A stretch of DNA of 64,000 bases from Yeosuana aquiaggeris (GTDB taxonomy: Bacteria > Bacteroidota > Bacteroidia > Flavobacteriales > Flavobacteriaceae). Of the stretch, positions 25,104 to 34,566 are shown in pieces; the first letter of the stretch is position 1; the number at the start of each line of letters is the position of its first letter. Location of the stretch: NCBI RefSeq assembly GCF_044003965.1, contig NZ_JBAWKC010000003.1:496001-560000 (forward strand), read 5' to 3'. A model generated the notes under the pieces. It had not been told where the DNA came from. It saw nothing but the letters and a program-made list of their open reading frames with translations, and searched no databases. A program made the position numbers and the translations under genes.

Positions 25104-26649
25104 ATGCATCATCTTTATGTTTTTCTGAAGATGTTTCAGGTTGTTTAAATAAATCCATATAAGCCGCTCCTAAATACTCAATTACATGGCTAGCGATTAA
25201 ACTTTGATAGCCATAGTCTTCAACAGCAATATCTGCAGATTTCCCATGCAAATAGACTCCAAAAACAGCGGCAGATAAAGGATTGTAACCTTGTGAAATT
25301 AATCCTGTAATAATTCCAGTTAATACATCACCAGAACCTGCTGTGGACAACCCCGGATTTCCGGTAGCGTTGATGTAAAATTTATTTTCAAAAACTGTAA
25401 TTGTATTAGCACCTTTTATCACTAAAACAACTTTATGTTTATTTGAAAATTCTTTAGCCTTTTCTAATTTTTCAAAATCATGACTCCATGTTCCTATTAA
25501 CCTTTCTAATTCTTTAGGATGCGGTGTTAAAACGGTTTCCTCTGGTAATAACTCCAAAAAATGAGGATGATTGGATAATATATTCAAGCCATCCGCATCA
25601 ATAACCATTGGCACTTTATTAGTTTCTAATAAAACCTTAAATGCCTCCACAGTTTTCATATTGACCCCTACGCCTATTCCAAAAGCAATGACTGAAGGAC
25701 TAAAATTAAATTCAACATTAGTAATATAATCATCATTTGCATCGGTAATCACCATGGCTTCAGGAAATGAAGATTGTAATACTTGATATCCACATTTCGG
25801 AATAAAAGCGGTCACTAAACCAGCGCCGGCACTTAATGCGCCTCTACTTGCTAAAGTTACCGCACCCATTTTACCATAGCTACCTCCAATTATTAAACTA
25901 TGACCAAACTGCCCTTTGTGAGAAAATTTATCTCTAGGGATATAAATTGGAATAGCTTCGTACTTTCCAATTAAATTAAATGTTGTGTTTGTGTTTGTCA
26001 AAAATTCAGAATCCAAACCTATATCCAAAACTTCCCAATTGATAGTAAATTTACCCGTTTTAGGCAAAAAGAATACTAATTTCGGTGATGCAAAACTCAA
26101 GGTATAAGATGCCAAAACAACACAGTCGTCATCTAATGGGATACTATCAGTCTGCAGGCCAGACGGAATATCAATTGATAACGTAAAGGCTTTTGATTTT
26201 CTAAGATGAATAAATAATTTTTTTACCCAATCCGCAACAGGTCTGTTAAGGCCAATACCAAAAATAGCATCTACAATAACATGATCTTGTTTGATTTCTG
26301 GAAAATCATCCTGATTATGCACAAATTCAGGCCACTTTTTAGTTATATTTTTAACTCTGTCATAATTAATTAAAAAATCTTTGCTTCGTTTATCACTATA
26401 ATTTACAATGTAGGTTTTAACATTATAACCTTCTAAAATCAAGTGTCTTGCCAAAACCATTCCGTCTCCACCATTATTTCCAATACCACAGAAAATATGT
26501 ATTGGCACCTGTGCTCCTTGCATTCTCAGATTTATCCAATTGAAAATTTGAGTACCAGCTCTTTCCATTAAATCTGTAGAAGATATTTTTTGACGCTCAA
26601 TGGTTAGCTGATCGCCTTCATAAATTTGTTCTTTAGAAAATAGTTTCAT
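25102..26649 (-). CDS. nnr: Bifunctional NAD(P)H-hydrate epimerase / ADP-dependent dehydratase
   Basis: 515-aa fusion. The N-terminal YjeF_N epimerase domain (about 1-215) shows GIGNNGGDGMVLARHL and VDAIFGIGLNR; the C-terminal ribokinase-like dehydratase domain (about 230-500) shows GGSYGKMGAVTLASRGAL, TPHPKELERL and STAGSGDVLTG. Together they repair hydrated NADH and NADPH. The length and domain order match typical bacterial Nnr. A single gene on the minus strand; 150 bases with a terminator of the upstream T9SS gene precede it. Confidence 0.95.
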   Translation of the reverse strand: MKLFSKEQIYEGDQLTIERQKISSTDLMERAGTQIFNWINLRMQGAQVPIHIFCGIGNNGGDGMVLARHLILEGYNVKTYIVNYSDKRSKDFLINYDRVKNITKKWPEFVHNQDDFPEIKQDHVIVDAIFGIGLNRPVADWVKKLFIHLRKSKAFTLSIDIPSGLQTDSIPLDDDCVVLASYTLSFASPKLVFFLPKTGKFTINWEVLDIGLDSEFLTNTNTTFNLIGKYEAIPIYIPRDKFSHKGQFGHSLIIGGSYGKMGAVTLASRGALSAGAGLVTAFIPKCGYQVLQSSFPEAMVITDANDDYITNVEFNFSPSVIAFGIGVGVNMKTVEAFKVLLETNKVPMVIDADGLNILSNHPHFLELLPEETVLTPHPKELERLIGTWSHDFEKLEKAKEFSNKHKVVLVIKGANTITVFENKFYINATGNPGLSTAGSGDVLTGIITGLISQGYNPLSAAVFGVYLHGKSADIAVEDYGYQSLIASHVIEYLGAAYMDLFKQPETSSEKHKDDA

Positions 26650-26730
26650 GGATTGTAAAGAGATTTAAAATAAAATATAGAATTCATGTTTTTGAATGGA
26701 GAAAATAAAGCTACAATTTAGGCAATAAAA

Positions 26731-26761
26731 AAATCCTTAGCTAAATTTCATCTAAGGATTT
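26731..26761 (-). terminator. Intrinsic terminator after the T9SS cargo gene
   Basis: 10-bp perfect stem AAATCCTTAG / CTAAGGATTT (26731-26740 with 26752-26761) with an 11-base loop. On the minus strand it is followed by a run of seven T, placing it at the end of the gene at 26803-28086. Confidence 0.85.
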
Positions 26762-26802
26762 GAGTAAATTTTTTTAAAAACTGAAAGAAGCCCTTAAAAT
26801 AT

Positions 26803-28086
26803 CTATTCTTTAATAAACTTTATTATTTCAAAATTTTCTAATTTTAAAAGATACATGCCTTTAGTCAGTGATTTCACCTCTATTTTATCATCATTTGTTA
26901 CGGTACCTCGCTTTACTTGTTTTCCCTGCATATTATAAATAGTATAATTTTCAGATTCGGCTAAACCAGAAAGACTTATATAATTAGTTGAAGGGTTTGG
27001 GTATGTTTTAATTTTTGCTTTAAAATCAATTTCTATATCCTGAAGGTCATTGGTATCTATAGAACTTAGACTTCCATAAGATACCCCCTTTGAATTTTTA
27101 GCATAAGTTCTGATATAATAGATGGAGTTTGCTAATAAACTTTCTAATTCATAACTAAAAGAACCTATTCCACTGCCAAGGGTTATTTTATTATCAGATA
27201 TTGTTGGAAGACTCTCAGAGGTACTGTAAACTATTCCTTTTTCAGTGACATCATCCCCTCTATCATCGGTAACATCTCCACTTATATCTATTTGCTTTGT
27301 ATAATTATTTAATACAGAACTGCCGATAACCACTGGCGCCCCTGCTTCTATACTAGTTGACCCTCCTTTTAGACTAATAATATAATTATCAAATTTTGTA
27401 ATTCTGTGACCACCAAAAGCAAAGTAGGCGTATATTATTTTAGAGTTAGCCATTGCCTTATTTTGAACTTTCCATGTTTTGGTTTCAATCGGATCATTAG
27501 GATTTATAAGAGTTCCATCTTCATTGGATGGATATATGTTAACTGTCATATCAAAATAACTGTTGCCTAACAAATCAATTGATAAAACCGCTAAATACCA
27601 TTTATCTGGAGACGTGCTATTTAACACATCGGGGTTAGTCCATTTACCAGATTCAGCAGTTAATCCACTATTAAAAATAAAGCCACCACCATGCACAGAA
27701 ATCCCTAGACCTGCATTTGGAGCCGCATAGAAATGATGTGTTGCCTTAGGGTTTGAAGTAAAACCAAAACCACCATAACCACTGTTATACTCACTTTTAA
27801 AATATGTTTTAAATTCATAATGAGCACCTTTCCCAGAGATGGAGTAACCTTGTTTAGATGTAAAAACCTCATCGGTTTCACCTAATACATTTACAGTACC
27901 AGAACCACCTATTCCATCTTTCTGACCCTGTGTGATAAGTTTAGAATTACCACCTTGTGTAAAATCAGTCTGTAACTGATTTGTAGTATTAAAATCAAAT
28001 ACATTAGTGACTTGTGCCTGGATAGAAAAATAGCTTAAAACCAAAAGAACTATTAAACTATAACTTTGAAGGGTTTTTGATGTCAT
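26803..28086 (-). CDS. Secreted protein with C-terminal type IX secretion sorting domain
   Basis: About 427 aa. The start is placed at the ATG giving MTSKTLQSYSLIVLLVLSYF (signal peptide ending IQAQ); an upstream ATG at 28137 would add 17 residues in front of it. The middle contains a lectin-like or LamG-type region (about 30-230) and a fibronectin-like region with GIVYSTSESLPTIS and YYIRTYAKNSKGVSYG. The last ~75 residues are a classical type-A T9SS sorting domain: KTYPNPSTNYISL, YNMQGKQV, SLTKGMYLLKL. It should be exported across the outer membrane and anchored to or released from the surface. Function unknown beyond that; adhesion or glycan binding is an inference. Confidence 0.85.
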   Translation of the reverse strand: MTSKTLQSYSLIVLLVLSYFSIQAQVTNVFDFNTTNQLQTDFTQGGNSKLITQGQKDGIGGSGTVNVLGETDEVFTSKQGYSISGKGAHYEFKTYFKSEYNSGYGGFGFTSNPKATHHFYAAPNAGLGISVHGGGFIFNSGLTAESGKWTNPDVLNSTSPDKWYLAVLSIDLLGNSYFDMTVNIYPSNEDGTLINPNDPIETKTWKVQNKAMANSKIIYAYFAFGGHRITKFDNYIISLKGGSTSIEAGAPVVIGSSVLNNYTKQIDISGDVTDDRGDDVTEKGIVYSTSESLPTISDNKITLGSGIGSFSYELESLLANSIYYIRTYAKNSKGVSYGSLSSIDTNDLQDIEIDFKAKIKTYPNPSTNYISLSGLAESENYTIYNMQGKQVKRGTVTNDDKIEVKSLTKGMYLLKLENFEIIKFIKE

Positions 28087-28431
28087 TTTTAGGATTATAT
28101 AATTAACGCATACAAATATAGAATTTTTTTGATACAAAACACACTTAAACGTTATATTTTTACACTTTATCGAATAAATACTAGAATATATTCAGTATAT
28201 TCTTACTTTTTTATTAAAAAATAAAATTTTACTCGCCAAATGAGTTTAGAAAATTGTGAATTTTGATTAAAGTGAAATGATTAATATAATAGGAGACTTA
28301 TTTAATTGTTATCATTTTTTTATTTAACAATCAATTAAGTTCATTTTATTCTACGAAAAAAGCCTCATAATAAGAATACCGTAAAAAAATAAGTTTAGTT
28401 TTTTTATAAGTATAATTGTAATACTTTTGAA

Positions 28432-28439
28432 GAGTATTT
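28432..28439 (+). promoter_or_regulatory. Candidate -7 box near the thr leader
   Basis: TACTTTTG, an exact TAnnTTTG match, ends 9 bases before the leader-peptide ATG. If used, transcription would begin only a few bases before the ATG, so the leader would be nearly leaderless; an upstream promoter in the 300-base AT-rich stretch is equally possible. Confidence 0.35.
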
Positions 28440-28448
28440 TTCTAAAAA

Positions 28449-28553
28449 ATGAATCATTTAAACCAAAATCCAACTCATTTACGTTCCTTTTCAGCAAGAG
28501 GAAATACTTCTATTTTTGTTACAACTACAGTTATTACTACCCTTTGGGGTTGA
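28449..28553 (+). CDS. thrL: Threonine-operon leader peptide
   Basis: 34-codon ORF (MNHLNQNPTHLRSF...), too short for routine calling. Its end is rich in the regulatory amino acids: TTTVITT followed by LWG and the stop, that is five Thr and one Ile within seven codons, besides earlier Thr at positions 9 and 20. It lies 85 bases upstream of thrA, which heads thrABC. This is the layout of a ribosome-mediated attenuator in which scarcity of charged threonyl- (or isoleucyl-) tRNA stalls the ribosome. The stop region can form the short hairpin ACCC-TTTG-GGGT; I could not identify a U-tailed terminator hairpin, so the exact mechanism is open. Confidence 0.75.
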   Translation: MNHLNQNPTHLRSFSARGNTSIFVTTTVITTLWG

Positions 28554-28638
28554 TAATCATATATACTTCAGGCCATTTTCGTAATTTATTAAAATTACCA
28601 CTATAAAAATATTTTATTAAAACATTAACTCATTACAA

Positions 28639-31083
28639 ATGAAAGTTTTAAAATTTGGCGGAACATCGGTGGGTTCTGCAAAAAATATAAATAACGTCAT
28701 TGATATTCTCAATTCTTACGCAGAAAAAGATACTATCATATGCGTAGTTTCTGCAGTTGGTGGTATCACTGATAAATTATTACTGGCTGGTAGCTTAGCT
28801 AAAAATAAAGACGCTGGTTTTTCTAAAACTTTTAATACCATTAAAGAAATTCATTTAGATATTATTAAAGAATTAATACCTTTTTCAAATGAAACAATCT
28901 TAAATGTAATTAGTGATAAATTAGAAACACTCAACAGTTTATTAGAAGGTATTTATCTTATTAATGAATTATCTCAAAAGACATCGGATAAATTAACCAG
29001 CTATGGCGAGTTACTATCATCATATATCATAGCGGAAGCAATGAAGTCCAGAGGATTGTCAGCGGAATTAAAAAATTCTCAGGAATTGATTATCACTAAC
29101 TCCAATTTTACAAAAGCCGACGTAGATTATAAGCAAACTAATAAAAATATCCGGGAGTATTTTAAATCAACTAAGCAAAAAATTACTATTTGTCCTGGAT
29201 TCATTTCACATTCAAAAACAGGCGAACAAACCACCTTAGGTAGAGGTGGTTCAGATTTTACAGCTGCCATTGTTGCAGCCGCTTTAAAAGTAGAACAGCT
29301 GGAAATATGGACCGATGTTAGTGGTATGTTCACAACCAACCCAAAATTGGTAAAACAGGCCTATCCCATTGAAAAATTATCTTATCAGGAAGCCATGGAA
29401 TTATCGCACTTTGGGGCCAAAGTATTATATCCACCAACGGTGCAGCCAGTTCTTGACTTAAACATTCCAATTCATATTAAAAACACTTTAGATCCGGAGT
29501 CAGTTGGAACAATTATCTCCAATAATCATATCAATTCAGGTATACCGGTTAAAGGCATTAGCAATATTAACAACATTGCCTTGCTTACACTTCAGGGAAG
29601 CGGCATGATTGGAATTCCTGGCTTTTCAAAACGCTTATTTGAAACCTTATCTCAAGAAAAGATCAACGTCATTTTAATCACACAAGCGTCTTCTGAACAT
29701 AGTATTTGTATAGGAATTGATGATAAAGATGCAGACGTAGCAAAAAGCGCTATTGATACTACTTTTGAAAACGAAATTGCCTTAAATAAAATTGATCCAA
29801 TTATTGTTGAAGCTGGTTTATCCATTATTGCACTGATAGGTGATAATATGAAAAACCATCAGGGCATTAGTGGAAAAATGTTTAGTTCTCTTGGAAAAAA
29901 TAATATCAACATAAGAGCAATTGCTCAAGGGGCTTCAGAAAAAAATATCTCAGCGGTCATCCTTCAAAATGATGTAAAAAAAGCTTTAAACTGCTTACAT
30001 GAACAATTCTTTGAAATAAAAACCAAACAGTTGAATGTTTTTATTACGGGTGTTGGAAATGTTGGAGAAAGACTTATTGAACAGATCAAACAACAAAAAA
30101 AATATTTAAAAGAACAATTAAAAATCAGCTTACATGTTGTTGGTTTATCAAATTCCAGAACGATGGTTTTTGATGATGATGGGTTAGATTTAAATACCTG
30201 GAAAGAACAATTGCAAAAAGGAGAAAAGGCCAGTTTACAAGGGTTCCTTGCCCAAATAAAAACGCTTAATTTAAGAAATAGTATTTTTGTTGATGTTACT
30301 GCTAATGAAGAAGTAGCCGGTTTATATCCAGAGTATTTAAGACAAAGTATTGGTGTTGTGGCCTGTAATAAAATTGCCTGCTCAAGTAATTATGAAAACT
30401 ACAAATTATTAAAAAGATTATCTTTAAAATACAATGCCCCTTTATTATTTGAAACTAATGTGGGTGCAGGTTTACCAATAATAGACACCTTAAACAATTT
30501 AATAGCTTCAGGTGATAAAATCACATCCATTCAAGCAGTGTTATCTGGAAGTTTGAATTTTGTTTTTAATAATTTTAATAATTCAACTACCTTTCATGAG
30601 GTGGTTAAACAAGCACAGGTAGAAGGTTACACAGAGCCCGATCCGCGTATTGATTTAAGCGGTGTAGACGTCGCGAGAAAAATATTAATTTTAGCCAGAG
30701 AAAGTGGTCTCGAAATGGATTTGGAAGCTATTGAAAATACGTCCTTCTTAACAAAGGCTAATTTGGAAACCAAATCGGTTGATGATTTTTATAAATCTTT
30801 GATTTCAGATGAAGCACATTTTCAAAAATTGTACGCTTCAGCCCAGTCAAAGAATTGTCAGTTGAAATATGTGGCTCAACTAAACAATGGAAAAGCGAGT
30901 GTTGGTCTACAGGAAATTCCAGAAGGGCATCCGTTTTACAATTTAGAAGGAAAAGATAATATCGTGATGTTTTATACACAACGTTATCCTGAACAACCAA
31001 TGATTATAAAAGGTGCTGGTGCTGGTGCTGATGTAACAGCCTCAGGGTTATTTGCAGACATAATACGCATTGGAAACAAGTAA
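28639..31083 (+). CDS. thrA: Bifunctional aspartate kinase / homoserine dehydrogenase I
   Basis: 814-aa fusion of the size of E. coli ThrA. The N-terminal aspartokinase domain begins KFGGTSVGSAKN and has TTLGRGGSDFTAA and IWTDVSGMFTTNP. ACT repeats follow (IALLTLQGSGMIGIPGFSKRLF, LSIIALIGDNMK), and the homoserine dehydrogenase domain starts near residue 465 (NVFITGVGNVGERLIEQI) and includes ETNVGAGLPIIDTLNNLIASGD and GYTEPDPRIDLSGVDVARK. It catalyses the first and third steps from aspartate to threonine and methionine. The ACT domains imply feedback inhibition, while the Thr-rich leader upstream suggests transcriptional attenuation as well. Confidence 0.97.
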   Translation: MKVLKFGGTSVGSAKNINNVIDILNSYAEKDTIICVVSAVGGITDKLLLAGSLAKNKDAGFSKTFNTIKEIHLDIIKELIPFSNETILNVISDKLETLNSLLEGIYLINELSQKTSDKLTSYGELLSSYIIAEAMKSRGLSAELKNSQELIITNSNFTKADVDYKQTNKNIREYFKSTKQKITICPGFISHSKTGEQTTLGRGGSDFTAAIVAAALKVEQLEIWTDVSGMFTTNPKLVKQAYPIEKLSYQEAMELSHFGAKVLYPPTVQPVLDLNIPIHIKNTLDPESVGTIISNNHINSGIPVKGISNINNIALLTLQGSGMIGIPGFSKRLFETLSQEKINVILITQASSEHSICIGIDDKDADVAKSAIDTTFENEIALNKIDPIIVEAGLSIIALIGDNMKNHQGISGKMFSSLGKNNINIRAIAQGASEKNISAVILQNDVKKALNCLHEQFFEIKTKQLNVFITGVGNVGERLIEQIKQQKKYLKEQLKISLHVVGLSNSRTMVFDDDGLDLNTWKEQLQKGEKASLQGFLAQIKTLNLRNSIFVDVTANEEVAGLYPEYLRQSIGVVACNKIACSSNYENYKLLKRLSLKYNAPLLFETNVGAGLPIIDTLNNLIASGDKITSIQAVLSGSLNFVFNNFNNSTTFHEVVKQAQVEGYTEPDPRIDLSGVDVARKILILARESGLEMDLEAIENTSFLTKANLETKSVDDFYKSLISDEAHFQKLYASAQSKNCQLKYVAQLNNGKASVGLQEIPEGHPFYNLEGKDNIVMFYTQRYPEQPMIIKGAGAGADVTASGLFADIIRIGNK

Positions 31084-31087
31084 GAGT

Positions 31088-32011
31088 ATGAATGAAATTA
31101 AAATATTTTGCCCAGGAACCGTATCTAACGTTGCATGCGGGTTTGATGTGCTAGGTTTTTGTCTGGACAAGGTTGGTGATGAAATGATTATCAGAAGAAC
31201 CTCTAAAAAAGGTATTTATATCACTAAAATTGAAGGCTATGATTTGCCTTATGAAACAGAAAAAAATGTCGCTGGCGTTTCTGCTTTAGCTCTTATTGAA
31301 GACGCCAAACCAGATTGTGGTTTTGAAATAGAAATCTACAAAAAAATTAAACCGGGAAGTGGTATTGGTAGCAGTGCAGCTAGTGCAGCAGGCAGTGTTT
31401 TTGGAATTAACGAGTTATTGGGCAGGCCTTATAACAAAAAAATACTTACCTATTTTGCTATGAAAGGTGAAGCTATTGCAAGCAAATGTGAGCATGCTGA
31501 TAATCTGGCACCAGCTATTTTCGGAGGCTTTGTATTAGTTAAAAGCATTACTCCTTTAGAAATCTTACAATTGCCAACTCCGGATGATTTATATGTTACG
31601 GTAATTCACCCACAAATTGAAATAAAAACGGCAGAAGCCAGAGCTATTTTACCAAAAGAAATTCCACTACAAAAGGCCATTACACAATGGGCCAATTTAG
31701 GGAGTTTGGTACATGCCTTACACAGCAATGATTATGATTTAATCAGTAAATCACTGCACGATGAGATTATAGAACCCTACCGAAGTCAATTAATTCCGCA
31801 TTTTAGTGATGTTAAAAAGGCCGCGTTAAAGGCAGGTGCTCTAGGATGTAGTATATCAGGTTCTGGACCTTCTATTTTTAGTTTAAGTAAAGGAATTAAA
31901 ACAGCTAAAGATGTGGAAGTTGCTATTAATAATATATATAAAACTACTGGAATTGAATTTGACATGTTTGTCTGTAAGATCAATACAGAAGGAATGAAAA
32001 TAATAAGTTAA
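31088..32011 (+). CDS. thrB: Homoserine kinase
   Basis: 307-aa GHMP-family kinase that phosphorylates homoserine. The ATP-binding motif KPGSGIGSSAASAAG and the C-terminal GCSISGSGPSIFSL are conserved. I choose the ATG at 31088 (MNEIKIFCPG), four bases after the thrA stop; an in-frame start at 31070 would overlap thrA and add six residues with no family support. The gene ends directly at the thrC start (no gap). Function is certain from family and context. Confidence 0.95.
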   Translation: MNEIKIFCPGTVSNVACGFDVLGFCLDKVGDEMIIRRTSKKGIYITKIEGYDLPYETEKNVAGVSALALIEDAKPDCGFEIEIYKKIKPGSGIGSSAASAAGSVFGINELLGRPYNKKILTYFAMKGEAIASKCEHADNLAPAIFGGFVLVKSITPLEILQLPTPDDLYVTVIHPQIEIKTAEARAILPKEIPLQKAITQWANLGSLVHALHSNDYDLISKSLHDEIIEPYRSQLIPHFSDVKKAALKAGALGCSISGSGPSIFSLSKGIKTAKDVEVAINNIYKTTGIEFDMFVCKINTEGMKIIS

Positions 32012-33307
32012 ATGAACTATTACTCACTCAATAAATTAGCGCCAAATACCTCTTTTAAGGAAGCCGTAATAAAAGGATTGGCTCCGGATAGAGGCTTATA
32101 TTTTCCTGAGAGCATGACGCCTTTGGACAAAACTATTTTTGAAAATATAGATGATTTATCTTATACAGAAATTGCCTTTTTAGCCATCAAACAATTTGTT
32201 GCTCCTGAAATACCTGAAACGGTATTAAAAACCATTATTGAAGAAACTTTATCATTTGATTTTCCTGTGGTCCCATTAAATGAAAATATTTCTACGTTAG
32301 AACTATTTCACGGCCCAACCATGGCTTTTAAAGACGTTGGGGCTCGCTTTATGGCACGTTGTTTAGGGTATTTCAATAAAGACAACAACAATTTAGTTAC
32401 TGTATTAGTAGCTACTTCTGGTGATACAGGAGGTGCAGTAGCTAATGGCTTTTTGGGAGTCAAAGGTGTGAATGTGGTAATCCTATATCCTAGCGGAAAA
32501 GTGAGCGATATTCAGGAAAAACAACTGACTACCTTGGGTCAAAATATTAAGGCTCTGGAAGTTCAGGGTACGTTTGATGACTGTCAGGATATGGTCAAGA
32601 GAGCCTTTCTTGACGAGCAATTAACCGGTCAAATGCAGCTTACTTCTGCTAATTCCATCAATGTGGCAAGATGGTTACCGCAATTATTCTATTTTTTATT
32701 TGCGTACAAACAATTACATTACAAGCATAAGAACATTGTTTTTTCGGTACCAAGTGGCAATTTTGGTAATGTTTGTGCAGGTATGATAGCACAACAATTA
32801 GGTCTGCCAGTATCTCATTTCATTGCTTCAAACAACGAAAATAAGGTAGTTACTGAATTTCTAAATACGCAGTTATACCAACCAAAACCATCCATTCAAA
32901 CCATTAGTAATGCGATGGATGTTGGCAATCCCAGCAACTTTATAAGAATACAGGAAATTTATAATAATTCCTTTGAGACTTTAAAGGATAACCTGTCTTC
33001 CTACAGTTTTTCAGATGCAGAAACCAAATCAGCGATAAAGGAAATTTATACAAAATTCAACTATGTTGCAGATCCGCATGGCGCCGTGGGTTATTTAGGT
33101 TGCAAAGCTTATTTAAAACAACATCCTGACGCGCATTGTGTGTTTTTAGAAACGGCCCACCCTACTAAGTTTTTAGACGTTGTAGAAGAAGTGATCAAAG
33201 AAAAACAACCCTTACCTGATCAGATACAAGAAGTAATGGGCAAAGAAAAGGTCTCTTTCAAAATCAGTACCTATGAGGAATTAAAAGCTTTTTTATTAAA
33301 TAAATAG
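32012..33307 (+). CDS. thrC: Threonine synthase
   Basis: 431-aa PLP enzyme converting O-phosphohomoserine to threonine. The PLP lysine is K107 in HGPTMAFKDVGARF; the phosphate-binding loop ATSGDTGGAVANGF and the C-terminal HGAVGYLG motif are present. The length and the N-terminal KEAVIKGLAPDRGLYFPE fit the longer bacterial/fungal-type enzyme. It directly follows thrB and completes the thrABC operon. Five bases after it an acetyltransferase gene begins, probably carried on the same transcript. Confidence 0.96.
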   Translation: MNYYSLNKLAPNTSFKEAVIKGLAPDRGLYFPESMTPLDKTIFENIDDLSYTEIAFLAIKQFVAPEIPETVLKTIIEETLSFDFPVVPLNENISTLELFHGPTMAFKDVGARFMARCLGYFNKDNNNLVTVLVATSGDTGGAVANGFLGVKGVNVVILYPSGKVSDIQEKQLTTLGQNIKALEVQGTFDDCQDMVKRAFLDEQLTGQMQLTSANSINVARWLPQLFYFLFAYKQLHYKHKNIVFSVPSGNFGNVCAGMIAQQLGLPVSHFIASNNENKVVTEFLNTQLYQPKPSIQTISNAMDVGNPSNFIRIQEIYNNSFETLKDNLSSYSFSDAETKSAIKEIYTKFNYVADPHGAVGYLGCKAYLKQHPDAHCVFLETAHPTKFLDVVEEVIKEKQPLPDQIQEVMGKEKVSFKISTYEELKAFLLNK

Positions 33308-33312
33308 TTCTT

Positions 33313-33828
33313 ATGACATCTATTGTTAGAGCAACTTTAAAAGATATTGAACTACTTACCAAAATAGGTAAAACCTCCTTCTTACAAGCACATGGCAGAA
33401 GTGCTTCAGAAGAAAATATTAATGAATATGTGAACAAGAATTTCACAAATAAAGCCTTTGAAGACGCATTAAAAGACGCCAATAGTATTTTTTACATTAT
33501 TTACTTTAATGAAACGGCTGTTGGCTATTCTAAAATTATTTATAATTATCAACATCCAAATATCCCCGTTAAAAACATCACCAAATTAGAGCGACTTTAT
33601 TTATTGGAGGAGTTTCACAGTCTAAAATTAGGCTTAGAACTTTTTAATTTTAACCTTAATAAATCTGTTAAACATAAACAGGCGGGCATGTGGTTATTTG
33701 TATGGACAGAAAACCATAAAGCCATTAATTTTTATAAAAAGGCCGGATTTAAAATTGTGGGGCATCATGACTTTCAAATTACTGCAACACACTCCAATCC
33801 AAACCATCAAATGCTATTAACTTTTTAA
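33313..33828 (+). CDS. GNAT-family N-acetyltransferase
   Basis: 171-aa protein with the Gcn5-related fold: LTKIGKTSFLQAHG near the N-terminus, YLLEEFHSLKLGLELFNF as the acyl-CoA binding region (the usual Q/RxxGxG/A appears as KLGLEL here, degenerate) and NHKAINFYKKAGFKIVG, the classic GNAT C-terminal motif. The acceptor substrate is unknown. It is the fourth gene of the thr operon by spacing (5 bases), but no metabolic link is evident. The same run in the related YjdJ/PhnO-type proteins acetylates small amines. Confidence 0.85.
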   Translation: MTSIVRATLKDIELLTKIGKTSFLQAHGRSASEENINEYVNKNFTNKAFEDALKDANSIFYIIYFNETAVGYSKIIYNYQHPNIPVKNITKLERLYLLEEFHSLKLGLELFNFNLNKSVKHKQAGMWLFVWTENHKAINFYKKAGFKIVGHHDFQITATHSNPNHQMLLTF

Positions 33829-33847
33829 AAATTAAATTTTCAACGAC

Positions 33848-34090
33848 ATGAATTTTATAGACTGGATTGGATTTTTAGGGGTTTTTCAAATATTACTGGC
33901 CTATGTTTTAAACGTTTCAGGAAAAGCATCAAATAAAAGTCTCATATTTATCATACTTAATTTTACCGGTGCTTCCATGGCTTGCCTTGCCTCTATCCTA
34001 CTAAATTATTGGCCCTTTATTATTTTGGAAGCTGTTTGGGCATTAGTGTCATTATATTCAATGATTGTATATAAACGCATAACAGTATAA
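33848..34090 (+). CDS. Small membrane protein, CBU_0592-like
   Basis: 80-aa protein with three hydrophobic helices (about 5-22, 28-50, 55-75). The DWIGFLGVFQILLAYVLN start and the NWWP-like LNYWPFIILEAVWALVSLYS end match the small CBU_0592-type family of uncharacterised membrane proteins. Nineteen bases separate it from the acetyltransferase gene, so it is likely on the same transcript. No function is known. Confidence 0.7.
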   Translation: MNFIDWIGFLGVFQILLAYVLNVSGKASNKSLIFIILNFTGASMACLASILLNYWPFIILEAVWALVSLYSMIVYKRITV

Positions 34091-34182
34091 AAAACTTCTT
34101 TTTTTATTCAGAAAAGTCTAAATTAGATTAGTGTTTTAAAGATTTATTAAAGTAAACTCAACTAATTATTTAATCAGTTCGA

Positions 34183-34533
34183 ATGAAAAAAGTAGTCTTT
34201 GTTTTCAGCATATTTTTAATAATTTCATGTTCACATCAAATCGATAAAGAGAATCTTATTGGCTTGTGGGACTGCACGTCTGCATTGGATATTGAATCTA
34301 ATGAAATTTCGCTACCAGAAGGTGAGGAAAAATTTATCGTAACCATAACTTCAGATTCTATTATTATACCAGAAACAGGAATAGAAAAATATACTTGGGA
34401 AATCAAGGGTGATTCATTAGTTATAACTGATTTGATCACTGTTTACATAAAAGAATTAAAACCAACAGCACTCATTGTTGAATATGACTTTTTGGGACAT
34501 ACGCAATTAACTTTTAAAAAGATTAAAAAATAA
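34183..34533 (+). CDS. Small lipocalin-like lipoprotein
   Basis: 116-aa protein. The signal ends in lipobox IISC (cysteine near residue 16), then a beta-rich domain starting LIGLWDCTSALDIES with alternating strands (FIVTITSDSIIIP, KYTWEIKGDSLVITD). This resembles the Lipocalin_5/DUF-type lipoproteins frequent in Flavobacteria, which measure ~110 aa. Transcribed alone, separated by 92 bases from the preceding gene. Function unknown. Confidence 0.7.
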   Translation: MKKVVFVFSIFLIISCSHQIDKENLIGLWDCTSALDIESNEISLPEGEEKFIVTITSDSIIIPETGIEKYTWEIKGDSLVITDLITVYIKELKPTALIVEYDFLGHTQLTFKKIKK

Positions 34534-34566
34534 GGTGATAATAAATTAAGCTATGAAATCAAACTC

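Noticed and set aside
28554..28638. Intrinsic terminator in the thr leader
   Set aside because: Only weak AT hairpins and no T-run could be seen, so I did not annotate a terminator.
31070..31087. Longer N-terminus of homoserine kinase
   Set aside because: It would overlap thrA by 14 bases; the start at 31088 gives the conserved MNEIKIFCPG.
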